DNA of 64,000 bases from Cardiobacteriaceae bacterium (GTDB taxonomy: Bacteria; Pseudomonadota; Gammaproteobacteria; Cardiobacteriales; Cardiobacteriaceae), in contig JAUMXB010000001.1 of the NCBI GenBank assembly GCA_030529365.1, positions 124,001 through 188,000 on the forward strand, read 5' to 3'. Below the pieces are notes generated by a model. That model saw nothing but the letters and a program-made list of their open reading frames with translations, was not told the origin of the DNA and ran no database searches. Below, piece after piece: positions 8,717 through 16,996 of this stretch. Each line of letters begins with the position of its first letter. The stretch's first letter is position 1. A program made the position numbers and the translations under genes.

Positions 8717-9714
8717 TTGCCCTTCATTTCAGAAGCAAAAGTTTCCACGACCAGCTCGTAGGCGGCCTGACCATCCACGCCTTTATCGTTGATTTCCTTG
8801 ATGACTTTTTCGCGGATTTCCTTGGAAACTTCCGCCATTTTTGCGAGATCGTCAGCGGGCAGCTCGGCAATCGTGCCCTTTTCCTTCTGAAGAACCAGAC
8901 CCTTGTCGTAATCAATATCCCATACCGCACCGGCATCGCGGGAAAGCGCTTCGCCGAAATATTCGCGGATGGCTTTCTGGTCGGCTTCGCTCACCTTGTC
9001 GAGCGCATTTTCATTCATGAAAAGCGCAAACGAGCCGCGATAAAAGCCGCCGGGCAGGGTGTAGGCATGCGGCGCCGCTTCATAGAGGCGGAAAGAGGGA
9101 ATCACGTCTGCCGGCAACATCGTGCCATCGGCCATGCCGCCCGTGATCATTTCATAACTTTTCGAGGCAGGCGCGAGAATGGGAGAAGTCTTGAGCGCTG
9201 CCGCGACATCGTTGGCCACGCCGCCGCCCGCGCGCATCTTGCGCCCTTCCACGGCTTTCAGGCCATCAATTTCGTTCTTCATGAACAGAAACGCCGGGCC
9301 ATGCACCATAAAGCCGATCAGCTCCACACCTTCGTATTCATTGGCATCTTTCAGGTATTTCTCGTGCGCGCGCCAGTGGGCAACGGCAGCAGCACTGGAA
9401 TTGCCCTCATAGCCCGGCAGCTCGATCAGCTTGGTGGTAATGAAGCGTCCGGGGAAATAGCCGTTGTACGTCCAGGAAATGTCCGCACCGCCATATTCCA
9501 CAAGCTCGAGCAGGCCATTGGGTGCGGCGAGATCATATTCAACCTTGGCCGTCACCCGCCCTTCGGTACGCTTTTCCAGCTCTTCCACCAGCTTCGGCAG
9601 CAGTACGCTGTTCACTGAGTGCGACGGCGGCAGCCAGGTGGCAATTTTCAGCTCCACATCAGCAGCCTGCGCCATACCGGCAGCCATGGCGAGCAACAAT
9701 ACGCTTTTCTTCAT
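8713..9714 (-). CDS. dctP: TRAP transporter substrate-binding protein, paa-linked
   Basis: 333 residues with a signal peptide (MKKSVLLLAMAAGMAQA, cleavage before ADVEL). DctP-fold; the Arg in KMRAGGG lines up with the arginine that binds the carboxylate of TRAP ligands. The ATG at 9714 is preferred over an in-frame GTG three bases upstream because AGGAG is 8 nt before it. It is the first gene after a strong promoter that overlaps a PaaR-type operator (9771-9800). The ligand is unknown; an aromatic carboxylate is the natural guess from context. Confidence 0.9.
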   Translation of the reverse strand: MKKSVLLLAMAAGMAQAADVELKIATWLPPSHSVNSVLLPKLVEELEKRTEGRVTAKVEYDLAAPNGLLELVEYGGADISWTYNGYFPGRFITTKLIELPGYEGNSSAAAVAHWRAHEKYLKDANEYEGVELIGFMVHGPAFLFMKNEIDGLKAVEGRKMRAGGGVANDVAAALKTSPILAPASKSYEMITGGMADGTMLPADVIPSFRLYEAAPHAYTLPGGFYRGSFALFMNENALDKVSEADQKAIREYFGEALSRDAGAVWDIDYDKGLVLQKEKGTIAELPADDLAKMAEVSKEIREKVIKEINDKGVDGQAAYELVVETFASEMKGK

Positions 9715-9770
9715 CACATTATCTCCTGATTATGTTTTTGGGAAACGGCCTGTCGGCCATCCACGCTCAA

Positions 9771-9800
9771 AATATAATGGAAACCAACCGAACGGTCAAT
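9771..9800 (-). promoter_or_regulatory. Sigma-70 promoter with overlapping PaaR-type operator, upstream of dctP
   Basis: On the minus strand TTGACC (9794-9799) and TATATT (9771-9776) are separated by exactly 17 bp. The -35 lies inside ATTGACCGTTCGGTTGGTT (9782-9800), an imperfect palindrome centred on CCGTTCGG. The same sequence with two changes occurs at 10610-10628. The operator overlaps the paaG stop codon. Confidence 0.8.
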
Positions 9801-10584
9801 CAATTTCCTGCTGAAAAAATACCGCCTCTCGCTTTTCCAGGAAAGCGGACACGCCTTCGCGATATTCCGCACTGAAACCTGCCTCGCGCTGGCACGCCAC
9901 TTCCAGCAACAACTGCTCTTCCAGCGTGTTGCCTGTCGCGGCATTGAGCGCCCGGATGGAAAGCGCATTGCCAGTGGCGGCGCCATAGGCAAGACGGGTA
10001 GCCAGCGCTTGCGCGCGCTCCTGCAATACGGCGGCTTCGTGAATTTCCCAGACCAGCCCGTAATCGCGCGCCTGTTCCGCACTCCACACGCCCTGCGTCA
10101 GCACAAATGCCTTGGCGCGCGCCAATCCCAGCAGCTGCACCAGACGCCAGGTCAGCCCCGCATCGGGGATAAGGCCAATTTTTCCGAAGGCAATGGCAAA
10201 CTTGGCAGTATCCGCCGCCAGCACGATATCGCAAGCGAGTGCTACGCCGATGCCGGCGCCAGCCGCCGCACCATTGACGACGGCGAGTTTGGGTTTTTCC
10301 AGCGCCTCCATTTGGCGGATCAGGGGGTTGTAGAAGTTGGTAAGCGTTTCGCCGAGATCGCGCGCTTCTGCACCCGGCGCGCGCTCGCTCAAATCCTGAC
10401 CGGCGCAGAATCCCTTGCCCGCACCGGTCAGCAAAATGGCGCGCACTTTCGGGTTATCCCTGGCATCTTCCAGCACACGGCGCAGCTCCAAATGCATTTC
10501 CTCATTGAAAGCATTGAGTTGAGCCGGCCTGTTGAGCGTAATCTGTCCGACGCCGTTTTTGATGTCGTAAAGAATAGTGGACAT
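9796..10584 (-). CDS. paaG: 2-(1,2-epoxy-1,2-dihydrophenyl)acetyl-CoA isomerase
   Basis: 262-residue crotonase. The oxyanion-hole region FCAGQDLSER (from residue 59) and the catalytic aspartate Asp141 in IGLIPDAG are the PaaG signature, replacing the glutamate pair of hydratases. It converts the ring epoxide to oxepin-CoA. AGGAGGCGAC precedes the ATG. It reads first in the minus-strand run and shares its promoter region with divergent paaN. Confidence 0.93.
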   Translation of the reverse strand: MSTILYDIKNGVGQITLNRPAQLNAFNEEMHLELRRVLEDARDNPKVRAILLTGAGKGFCAGQDLSERAPGAEARDLGETLTNFYNPLIRQMEALEKPKLAVVNGAAAGAGIGVALACDIVLAADTAKFAIAFGKIGLIPDAGLTWRLVQLLGLARAKAFVLTQGVWSAEQARDYGLVWEIHEAAVLQERAQALATRLAYGAATGNALSIRALNAATGNTLEEQLLLEVACQREAGFSAEYREGVSAFLEKREAVFFQQEID

Positions 10585-10609
10585 GTCGCCTCCTTTTTGT
10601 GATTCATTT

Positions 10610-10664
10610 ATTGACCGTCTGGTTGGTTTTAAATTAGTATAAGAACAACGCAGCTTATTATCAA
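10610..10664. promoter_or_regulatory. Overlapping divergent paaG/paaN promoters with a shared PaaR-type operator
   Basis: Minus strand (paaG): TTGATA (10659-10664), 17 bp, TATACT (10636-10641). Plus strand (paaN): TTGACC (10611-10616), 18 bp, TAGTAT (10635-10640). The two -10 elements occupy the same bases on opposite strands, so they cannot both be open at once. The operator ATTGACCGTCTGGTTGGTT (10610-10628) covers the paaN -35 and the expected paaG start site, so one bound repressor would silence both. Confidence 0.8.
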
Positions 10665-10720
10665 GCCAGCCTGATTTCCCCGTCCACGGATTGTTCTACA
10701 AAATGACTGAAGGAGCCACC

Positions 10721-12406
10721 ATGACCCTTTTCTCCGATGCCCACAAAACCCGCCTCGACAAGGCGCGCCAAGTCATCAAAAGCCGCGAGAACTGGGCGGC
10801 ATTCGCCGAAGTGCCGAGCGAAAAAATCTACGGCGAAGGCAGCAAGGCGCGTGGCGAAAAAGCCTTCCATGCCCTGCTCGACAAACCTTTCGCCTTTGCC
10901 GTGGCACAGGATGGCGCCGAATACGTCGCGGGCGAACGCATCTCTCCCTATGGCCTTGCCCTGAATCTTTCCTATCCCAAACTCGCTGCCGCCACCTTGC
11001 TTGATCGCGCGGAAAAAGCGCAGAAAAGCTGGCGCAAGACGGATGTGGAAACGCGCCTTGCCATTTGCTCCATCATGCTTGATCGCCTGGCCGAGCAGTC
11101 TTTCCTGATGGCCAATGCGGTGATGCACACCACCGGGCAGCCTTTCGTGATGTCTTTCCAGGCGGGCGCGCCGCATGCGCTTGATCGCGCGCTCGAAGCG
11201 CTTGCCTATGCCGCGGATGCCATGCAGGCGAGCGCTTCTGCCGCCACCTGGCAGAAAGTCACCGGCAAGAACAAGGAAGGCCAGAATGTTACCGTCACCC
11301 TCGACAAAACTTTCCGCACGCGCGGCAAGGGCATTGGCCTCGTCGTCGGCTGCGCCACTTTCCCCACCTGGAACAGCTATCCCGGCCTTTTTGCAAATCT
11401 CGCGACCGGCAACAGCGTCATCGTGAAACCGGCCGAATCCGCCATTCTGCCGCTTGCCATCAGCGTGGACATCATGCGTCAGGTACTTGCCGAAAACGGC
11501 TTTGATCCTGATACCGTGCAGCTCGCCGTCACCGGTGGCGACCGCTCGCAAACGCAAGCGCTTGCCAAAGACGCCCGCGTCAAAATGATCGATTACACCG
11601 GCGGCCCCGGCTTCGGACGCTGGTTGCAGGAAAACTGCCCGGATACCCAGCTGTATCTGGAACAGGCCGGCATCAACAATATCCTCATCGAATCCACCGA
11701 CAATCTGCGCGGCATGACCGCCAATATCGCCTTTTCGCTCTCGCTGTTCGGCGGGCAGATGTGCACCGCGCCGCAGAATATCTATATTCCGCGCACCGGC
11801 ATCCAGACCGAAAACGGCCCGCTGTCTTTCGATGACGCCGCCGCCGCCATTGCCAAGGGCGTGGAAAAACTTCTGGGCGATTCTGACCGCGCCTTTGCCC
11901 TGTTGGGCGCGCTCGGCAGCGAAGCGGTCGCGAAACGCGTCGCCACCATCGCGCAAAGCGGCGCGAATACGGTGCTGGCCACGGAAAAGGCCAATTACGC
12001 TCCCTACCCCGATGCGCGCACGGCCAAGCCGCTCATCATCAAGACGGATGCCAAGGACGAGCTGGCTTGCGAAGAGCAGTTTGGCCCGATCGCTTTCGTG
12101 ATTGCCTGTGAGGACGCCGACGATGCGCTCGCCAAGGTCTGCGCCAATATCGAACAGCACGGCGCGATGACCACCAGTCTCTACAGCGTGAACGACGCTT
12201 TCCGCGAGCAGGCCATTGATGCCATCGCCGATGCCGGTTCGCCACTCTCCGTGAATCTCACCGGCGGCGTCTATGTCAACCAGTCGGCGGCCTATACCGA
12301 TTTCCACGGTTCAGGACTGAATCCTGCGGCGAACACCAGCCTGACCGATTTGGGCTTTGTCAGCCAGCGTTTCGGCTGGGTCACCGTGCGCGAACAAAAG
12401 GACTGA
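10721..12406 (+). CDS. paaN: PaaN-type aldehyde dehydrogenase of phenylacetate ring cleavage
   Basis: 561 residues, matching the stand-alone PaaN family and not the about 680-residue PaaZ fusion. Aldehyde dehydrogenase fold with catalytic Cys348 in GGQMCTAP and general base Glu314 in LYLEQAG. It should oxidise 3-oxo-5,6-dehydrosuberyl-CoA semialdehyde. The MaoC-like hydratase domain that opens oxepin-CoA in PaaZ is absent, and no MaoC protein is encoded in this window. AAGGAGCCACC precedes the ATG; a TTG 30 bases upstream is less likely. Confidence 0.9.
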   Translation: MTLFSDAHKTRLDKARQVIKSRENWAAFAEVPSEKIYGEGSKARGEKAFHALLDKPFAFAVAQDGAEYVAGERISPYGLALNLSYPKLAAATLLDRAEKAQKSWRKTDVETRLAICSIMLDRLAEQSFLMANAVMHTTGQPFVMSFQAGAPHALDRALEALAYAADAMQASASAATWQKVTGKNKEGQNVTVTLDKTFRTRGKGIGLVVGCATFPTWNSYPGLFANLATGNSVIVKPAESAILPLAISVDIMRQVLAENGFDPDTVQLAVTGGDRSQTQALAKDARVKMIDYTGGPGFGRWLQENCPDTQLYLEQAGINNILIESTDNLRGMTANIAFSLSLFGGQMCTAPQNIYIPRTGIQTENGPLSFDDAAAAIAKGVEKLLGDSDRAFALLGALGSEAVAKRVATIAQSGANTVLATEKANYAPYPDARTAKPLIIKTDAKDELACEEQFGPIAFVIACEDADDALAKVCANIEQHGAMTTSLYSVNDAFREQAIDAIADAGSPLSVNLTGGVYVNQSAAYTDFHGSGLNPAANTSLTDLGFVSQRFGWVTVREQKD

Positions 12407-12408
12407 CC

Positions 12409-13785
12409 ATGAAAGCGACCATTGCCGTCATCGGCGCGGGCACCATGGGCGAGGGCATTGCCCAGCTTGCCTTGCAGGCCGATCATCCCGTCATCCTCGT
12501 TGACCCTTCGCAAGCGCAGCGCGAACGCGCCAAAGCCAGCCTCGACAAGCGCTTTGCCGGCTTCGTCGCCAAGGGCAAATGGCAGGCCGACGAACACGAA
12601 AAGCGCCTGGCGGCGCTGACCCTTGCCGACAGCGCCCGGGCTGCCGCGCCCGCGCAGGTGGTCATCGAAGCCATCATCGAAAATATCGACATCAAAAAAG
12701 CGCTTTTTGCCGAGCTGGAAGCCGTGGTTGCGGATGACGCCATCCTCGCCTCGAATACATCTTCTCTTTCCATTACGGCGATGGCCGCCGAGCTTCGCCA
12801 TCCCGAGCGCTTCCTCGGGCTGCATTTCTTCAATCCGCCGGGGCTGATGCCGCTTGTCGAAGTCATTCGTGCCCTGCAAAGCGCGGACAGCGTCGTCAGC
12901 AAAGCCATTGCGCTGATGCGCGACTGGGGCAAGCAGCCGGTGATGTGCAAGGATACGCCGGGCTTTATCGTCAATCGCGTGGCGCGCCCTTTTTATGTGG
13001 AGAGTTTTCGTCTGCTTGAGGAACAGGCGCTGGCTCCTGCCGCGCTTGATGCCGCCCTGCGCAGCGCCGGTTTCAGAATGGGCCCTTGCGAATTGACCGA
13101 TCTCATCGGCCAGGACGTGAATTTCGCGGTCAGCACTTCCTTGTGGACGGCGCTTGGCTATCCGCCGCATTTGCAGCCTTCGTGGGTGCAGGGTGATCTG
13201 GTTGCCGCACGTTATCTCGGGCGCAAAAGCGGCCGCGGCTTTTATCCGGGCGGCGAAGGGCAACTGCCTGCGCAAAACCGCGCAGCGACCATCCCCTATC
13301 AGCATCGCGACGGGCTTTGCGGCGTGCTCGAAAATGGCGTTACCGTGAAATACGGCGACGGCCGCCGCGCCATTGAGCACGAGCACGAAAGCGGCACGCC
13401 CACTATTCTCATCGACTATCACGCCCCCGATGCCAAGCATGTGGCGCTTGCCATGGGCGCGAAAGCCAGGGCCCTGATGGGCGAAGCGCTTCCCGAGGCC
13501 GACGTGCAATGGCTCGTCATGCCCGATCGGCCGGGACTGGTGGCGCTGCGCGTGATTGCGCAAATCATCCACGAAGCGGCAACCTGCGCGCTTGCCGGTA
13601 TTGCCAGCCCCGAGGATATCGACATCGCGCTCAAGGGCGGCGTCAATTATCCGCACGGCGCCTTTGCCTTCCTGGAGCGCATGGGTCTTGATGTCGTCCT
13701 GCAAACCATCCGCAGCCTCAATGCCTACTATGGCGCGCGCTATGCCCCGTCGCCGTGGCTGCTCGACAAAGAGGAAAACGCATGA
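12409..13785 (+). CDS. paaH: 3-hydroxyadipyl-CoA dehydrogenase
   Basis: 458 residues. NAD-binding GAGTMGEGIAQLAL at the N-terminus, the hydroxyacyl-CoA dehydrogenase motif HFFNPPGLMPLVEV, and a second C-terminal helical domain from about residue 365 (DRPGLVALRVIAQIIHEA). It oxidises 3-hydroxyadipyl-CoA to 3-oxoadipyl-CoA with NAD, feeding PaaJ. It starts 2 bp after paaN and ends in an ATGA overlap with paaI. Somewhat shorter than E. coli PaaH (475). Confidence 0.93.
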   Translation: MKATIAVIGAGTMGEGIAQLALQADHPVILVDPSQAQRERAKASLDKRFAGFVAKGKWQADEHEKRLAALTLADSARAAAPAQVVIEAIIENIDIKKALFAELEAVVADDAILASNTSSLSITAMAAELRHPERFLGLHFFNPPGLMPLVEVIRALQSADSVVSKAIALMRDWGKQPVMCKDTPGFIVNRVARPFYVESFRLLEEQALAPAALDAALRSAGFRMGPCELTDLIGQDVNFAVSTSLWTALGYPPHLQPSWVQGDLVAARYLGRKSGRGFYPGGEGQLPAQNRAATIPYQHRDGLCGVLENGVTVKYGDGRRAIEHEHESGTPTILIDYHAPDAKHVALAMGAKARALMGEALPEADVQWLVMPDRPGLVALRVIAQIIHEAATCALAGIASPEDIDIALKGGVNYPHGAFAFLERMGLDVVLQTIRSLNAYYGARYAPSPWLLDKEENA

Positions 13786-14219
13786 ATCCGTCCCTTGCCG
13801 CGCGCGTCGCCGCCAAGATGATCGCCGATGACCGCTTCTCCGCCCATCTTGGCATCGAGATCGTTGCCGCCGAAGCGGATTATTCGGTGTGCAAAATGAC
13901 CATCGACGAACGCCATCTGAACGGCCACGGCACTTGCCATGGCGGCGCGATCTTTGCGCTCGCCGATACCGTCTTCGCCCATATCTGCAATGCCGGCAAC
14001 CGCATCACCGTCGGCCATATCTGCACCATCGCCTATTGGGCGCCGGCCTATCCCGGCGACACCCTCTATGCCGTGGGCACGATCAACGGCGAATATGGCC
14101 GCTCCGGCTCCTATCGCATCATTGTGCGCCGCAACGCGGAAGACGGCGAAACCATTGCCGAATTCCAGGGATTCAGCAGAAGCCTGCCCGGACAAACCCA
14201 TTTCCCCACCTGTGACTGA
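13782..14219 (+). CDS. paaI: Phenylacetate-pathway hotdog thioesterase
   Basis: 145 residues (E. coli 140). Hotdog fold with NGHGTCHGGAIFALAD; Asp62 corresponds to the catalytic aspartate (Asp61) of E. coli PaaI. It hydrolyses ring-hydroxylated phenylacetyl-CoA species to free CoA when the pathway stalls. The start at 13782 overlaps the paaH stop as ATGA. Confidence 0.92.
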   Translation: MNPSLAARVAAKMIADDRFSAHLGIEIVAAEADYSVCKMTIDERHLNGHGTCHGGAIFALADTVFAHICNAGNRITVGHICTIAYWAPAYPGDTLYAVGTINGEYGRSGSYRIIVRRNAEDGETIAEFQGFSRSLPGQTHFPTCD

Positions 14220-14240
14220 TTGAAAAAAGAGGAGAACACC

Positions 14241-15530
14241 ATGAGCAGCAAGGATTTTTTCAACCGCATCGAACAAGCCTCGCGCGACGAAATCGCCAAT
14301 CTGCAACTGAAGCGCATGCAGAAGTCGCTGATTCACGCCTATGTCAACGTCCCCTTCTGGAAGAAGCGCTTCACCGAGCACGGCGTGCATCCCGACGACC
14401 TGAAATCGCTGGAAGACCTCGCCAAATTCCCCTTCATGGTCAAGGATGACTTCAAGGACAACTATCCCTTCGGGCTGCTCGCTGTCGAGCAGAAAGACGT
14501 GGTGCGCATCCACGCTTCCTCGGGCACGACCGGCAAGCCGAAAATCGTCGCCTACACGCAAAACGATATCGACATGTGGGCGGATGCCGTCGCGCGCTCC
14601 ATGTATGCTGCCGGCGTGCGCCCCGAGCATACCGTGCAGATCGCCTACGGCTACGGCATGTTCACCGGCGGCCTTGGCGCGCATTATGGCGCGGAGCGCC
14701 TCGGTTGCGGCGTCATCCCCATTTCTGGTGGCATGACGGCGCGGCAGATCCAGATGATCGAGGAATTGAAGCCCAACGCCATTATGGTAACGCCGTCCTA
14801 CATGCTGAACCTGGCCGAGCAGATGAAAAAAATCGGCCACGATACCCTGAACAACAGCCTGAAAGTCGGTATTTTCGGCGCGGAACCGTGGACCAACGAA
14901 ATGCGCAAGCACATCGAAGAACTCTTTGACATGGATGCCGTCGATATTTACGGCCTTTCCGAAGTCATCGGCCCCGGCGTTGCCCAGGAATGCGTGGAAA
15001 CGAAAGATGGCCTCACTGTCTGGGAAGACTATTTCTACCCGGAAATCATCAACCCGGAAACCGGCGAAGTGCTGCCGGATGGCGAAGCCGGCGAACTCGT
15101 CTTCACCAGCCTCCTGAAAGAAGCGCTGCCCGTCATTCGCTATCGCACCGGCGACATCACCCGCCTTCTCCCCGGCACGGCACGCAGCATGCGCCGCATC
15201 GAGAAAATCACCGCGCGCAGCGACGACATGATCATCCTGCGCGGCGTCAACATCTATCCGTCGCAGCTCGAAGAGCAAATCCTGAAAGTGCCGGGGCTGA
15301 CATCCAACTACATTCTCGAGCGCTACCGCATCGGCGTGATGGACCAGCTGCGCATCCGCGTCGAGCCGCAGCAGAACGGCGTGCACGAAGAGCGTCTCGC
15401 CAAGCAGCTCGCCCACAACATCAAGACCGAAATCGGCTCCAGCGTGGACGTGCAGATCGAACAAGTCGGCACCCTGCCGAGATCCGAAGGCAAGGCCAAA
15501 CGCGTCATTGATCTTCGCGATCCCATGTAA
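14241..15530 (+). CDS. paaK: Phenylacetate-CoA ligase
   Basis: 429 residues (E. coli 437). Adenylate-forming enzyme with the P-loop ASSGTTGKPKIVAYT, the YGLSEVIGPGVAQEC motif, the YRTGD hinge region and the C-terminal RSDDMIILRGVNIYPSQLE. It activates phenylacetate with ATP and CoA, the entry step of the pathway. GAGGAGAACACC precedes the ATG; a strong terminator follows the gene. Confidence 0.96.
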   Translation: MSSKDFFNRIEQASRDEIANLQLKRMQKSLIHAYVNVPFWKKRFTEHGVHPDDLKSLEDLAKFPFMVKDDFKDNYPFGLLAVEQKDVVRIHASSGTTGKPKIVAYTQNDIDMWADAVARSMYAAGVRPEHTVQIAYGYGMFTGGLGAHYGAERLGCGVIPISGGMTARQIQMIEELKPNAIMVTPSYMLNLAEQMKKIGHDTLNNSLKVGIFGAEPWTNEMRKHIEELFDMDAVDIYGLSEVIGPGVAQECVETKDGLTVWEDYFYPEIINPETGEVLPDGEAGELVFTSLLKEALPVIRYRTGDITRLLPGTARSMRRIEKITARSDDMIILRGVNIYPSQLEEQILKVPGLTSNYILERYRIGVMDQLRIRVEPQQNGVHEERLAKQLAHNIKTEIGSSVDVQIEQVGTLPRSEGKAKRVIDLRDPM

Positions 15531-15537
15531 GCGCTCT

Positions 15538-15574
15538 CCTGCCGGGCGCGACATTCCGTGCCCGGCAGGCATTT
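15538..15574 (+). terminator. Terminator after paaK
   Basis: A 10-bp perfect stem CCTGCCGGGC / GCCCGGCAGG (15538-15547 with 15560-15569) followed by CATTTT. It separates the paaN-H-I-K unit from paaR. Confidence 0.8.
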
Positions 15575-15646
15575 TGGCACGCAACCCTATATAATTCCGG
15601 GCGGCATCTTGCATGCCTCCCCTTTTGTACACTCCGCAGGAAAACC

Positions 15647-16246
15647 ATGGCCAGAGCAAAAGCCGTTGATCACGATGAGAAACGCAGCAATATCCTGAAC
15701 AAGGCATCAGAACTTTTCACTGCCGAAGGCTTCAGTCGTGCCTCCATGACGCAGCTTGCGCAAGCCTGTGAAATATCCAAGGCCAACCTTTATCACTACT
15801 ATTCTGATAAAGAAAGTATTCTTTTTCATATCCTTGACGAACACATGGACGAAATCCTTGCCACCCTGCGGCAAAGTTTCGAAAAAAGCCCGCCAGACGA
15901 GCGTCTCTATCGTCTCATCCTCTCTTTGCTCACGCTCTATCAAAATGCCGACCACAAGCACCGCATCCTTCTGAACGACCTGCAAATCCTTCCTGAGGAA
16001 AAGCAGCAGACCATTCGCGGCAAGGAGCGCGAAATCGTGCAGTTTTTCAAAAATGCCATCCTCCTGAAATATCCGCAGCACGGCAGCAACCCGAAACTTC
16101 TCGCGGCCACTGCCATGACCATCCTCGGCGCCATCAACTGGTCCTTTACCTGGTTCAAGCCGGGCAAAGGCTTTTCCGTCGAGCAATACGCCCGTTTTCT
16201 CACCCGCACCTTTGAAGAAGGAATCGGCCATGACATCGCTGATTGA
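15647..16246 (+). CDS. paaR: TetR-family regulator of phenylacetate degradation
   Basis: 199 residues: N-terminal TetR helix-turn-helix (about 11-57, FSRASMTQLAQACEISKANLYHYYSDK split as FSRASMTQLAQACEIS then KANLYHYYSDK) and a ligand-binding helical domain. In other bacteria PaaR of this family represses paa genes and is released by phenylacetyl-CoA. The two operator copies at 9782-9800 and 10610-10628 fit such a repressor; none is visible at its own start. A TATAAT (15590-15595) lies upstream with a poor -35. The gene overlaps paaF by 17 bases. Confidence 0.88.
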   Translation: MARAKAVDHDEKRSNILNKASELFTAEGFSRASMTQLAQACEISKANLYHYYSDKESILFHILDEHMDEILATLRQSFEKSPPDERLYRLILSLLTLYQNADHKHRILLNDLQILPEEKQQTIRGKEREIVQFFKNAILLKYPQHGSNPKLLAATAMTILGAINWSFTWFKPGKGFSVEQYARFLTRTFEEGIGHDIAD

Positions 16247-16994
16247 ACATGAACTTCTCGCCCCGCATCTCCATCGCCTGTGGCTCAATCGCCCCGAGCG
16301 CAAAAACGCCCTGAACACCGCCCTGCTCTGCGAACTTGCCGAACGCGCGGAAGCACTTGCTGCCGAAGGCGCGCGTGCCATCCTCATCCAGGGCAAAGAC
16401 GGCAACTTCGCCGCCGGTGCCGATATCGACGAAATCGCCACCCTCTCGTCGCAGGAAGCGCTTGTCGATGCCCGCGTCACCGCCTGGAAACGCCTGCGCG
16501 AATGCCCGCTGCCGCTCATTGCCGTGGTCGAAGGCTATTGCCTTGGCGGCGGCATGGAACTTTTGCTCAGCTGCGATTTCGCCATTGCCCATCCCGACGC
16601 CAAATTCGGTCTGCCCGAAGTGAAACTCGGCCTCATGCCCGGTGCGGGCGGCACGCAAATTCTCCCTCGCGTGGTCGGCACGCGCCGCGCCGCACGCATG
16701 GTACTGACCGGCGACATGTTCGATGCCGCAACCATGCGCGACTGGGGCATCGTCACCGACCTTGCCGATGATCCGGCGGCGTTGGCTGAAAAAATTGCCG
16801 GCAAAATCGCCGCCAACGCTCCCTTTGCCGTGCGCCAGGCCAAATCCTCGCTCAGGCAGGCGCAGGAAAGCGGCCTCGAAGCCGGCATGAAATACGAACG
16901 CCAGGCCTTCTCGCTGCTCGCTTCCACGGCCGACCGCACGGAAGGCATCGCCGCTTTCCGCGAAAAACGCGCCCCACAATTCCAAGGAAAATAA
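16230..16994 (+). CDS. paaF: 2,3-dehydroadipyl-CoA hydratase
   Basis: 254-residue crotonase with both hydratase glutamates, Glu110 in GGGMELLLS and Glu130 in GLPEVKLG. The C-terminal block LRQAQESGLEAGMKYERQAF with LLASTADRTEGIAAF closely follows E. coli PaaF. The start inside the end of paaR is supported by GAAGGAATCGGCC. It hydrates 2,3-didehydroadipyl-CoA to 3-hydroxyadipyl-CoA. Confidence 0.88.
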   Translation: MTSLIEHELLAPHLHRLWLNRPERKNALNTALLCELAERAEALAAEGARAILIQGKDGNFAAGADIDEIATLSSQEALVDARVTAWKRLRECPLPLIAVVEGYCLGGGMELLLSCDFAIAHPDAKFGLPEVKLGLMPGAGGTQILPRVVGTRRAARMVLTGDMFDAATMRDWGIVTDLADDPAALAEKIAGKIAANAPFAVRQAKSSLRQAQESGLEAGMKYERQAFSLLASTADRTEGIAAFREKRAPQFQGK

Positions 16995-16996
16995 TC

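Noticed and set aside
10661-12307. Long open frame (548 codons) antisense to paaN, and similar long antisense frames over paaK, nrdA and mrcB
   Set aside because: They mirror well-supported genes in GC-rich sequence, have low-complexity Gly/Arg/Ala composition and no family features.
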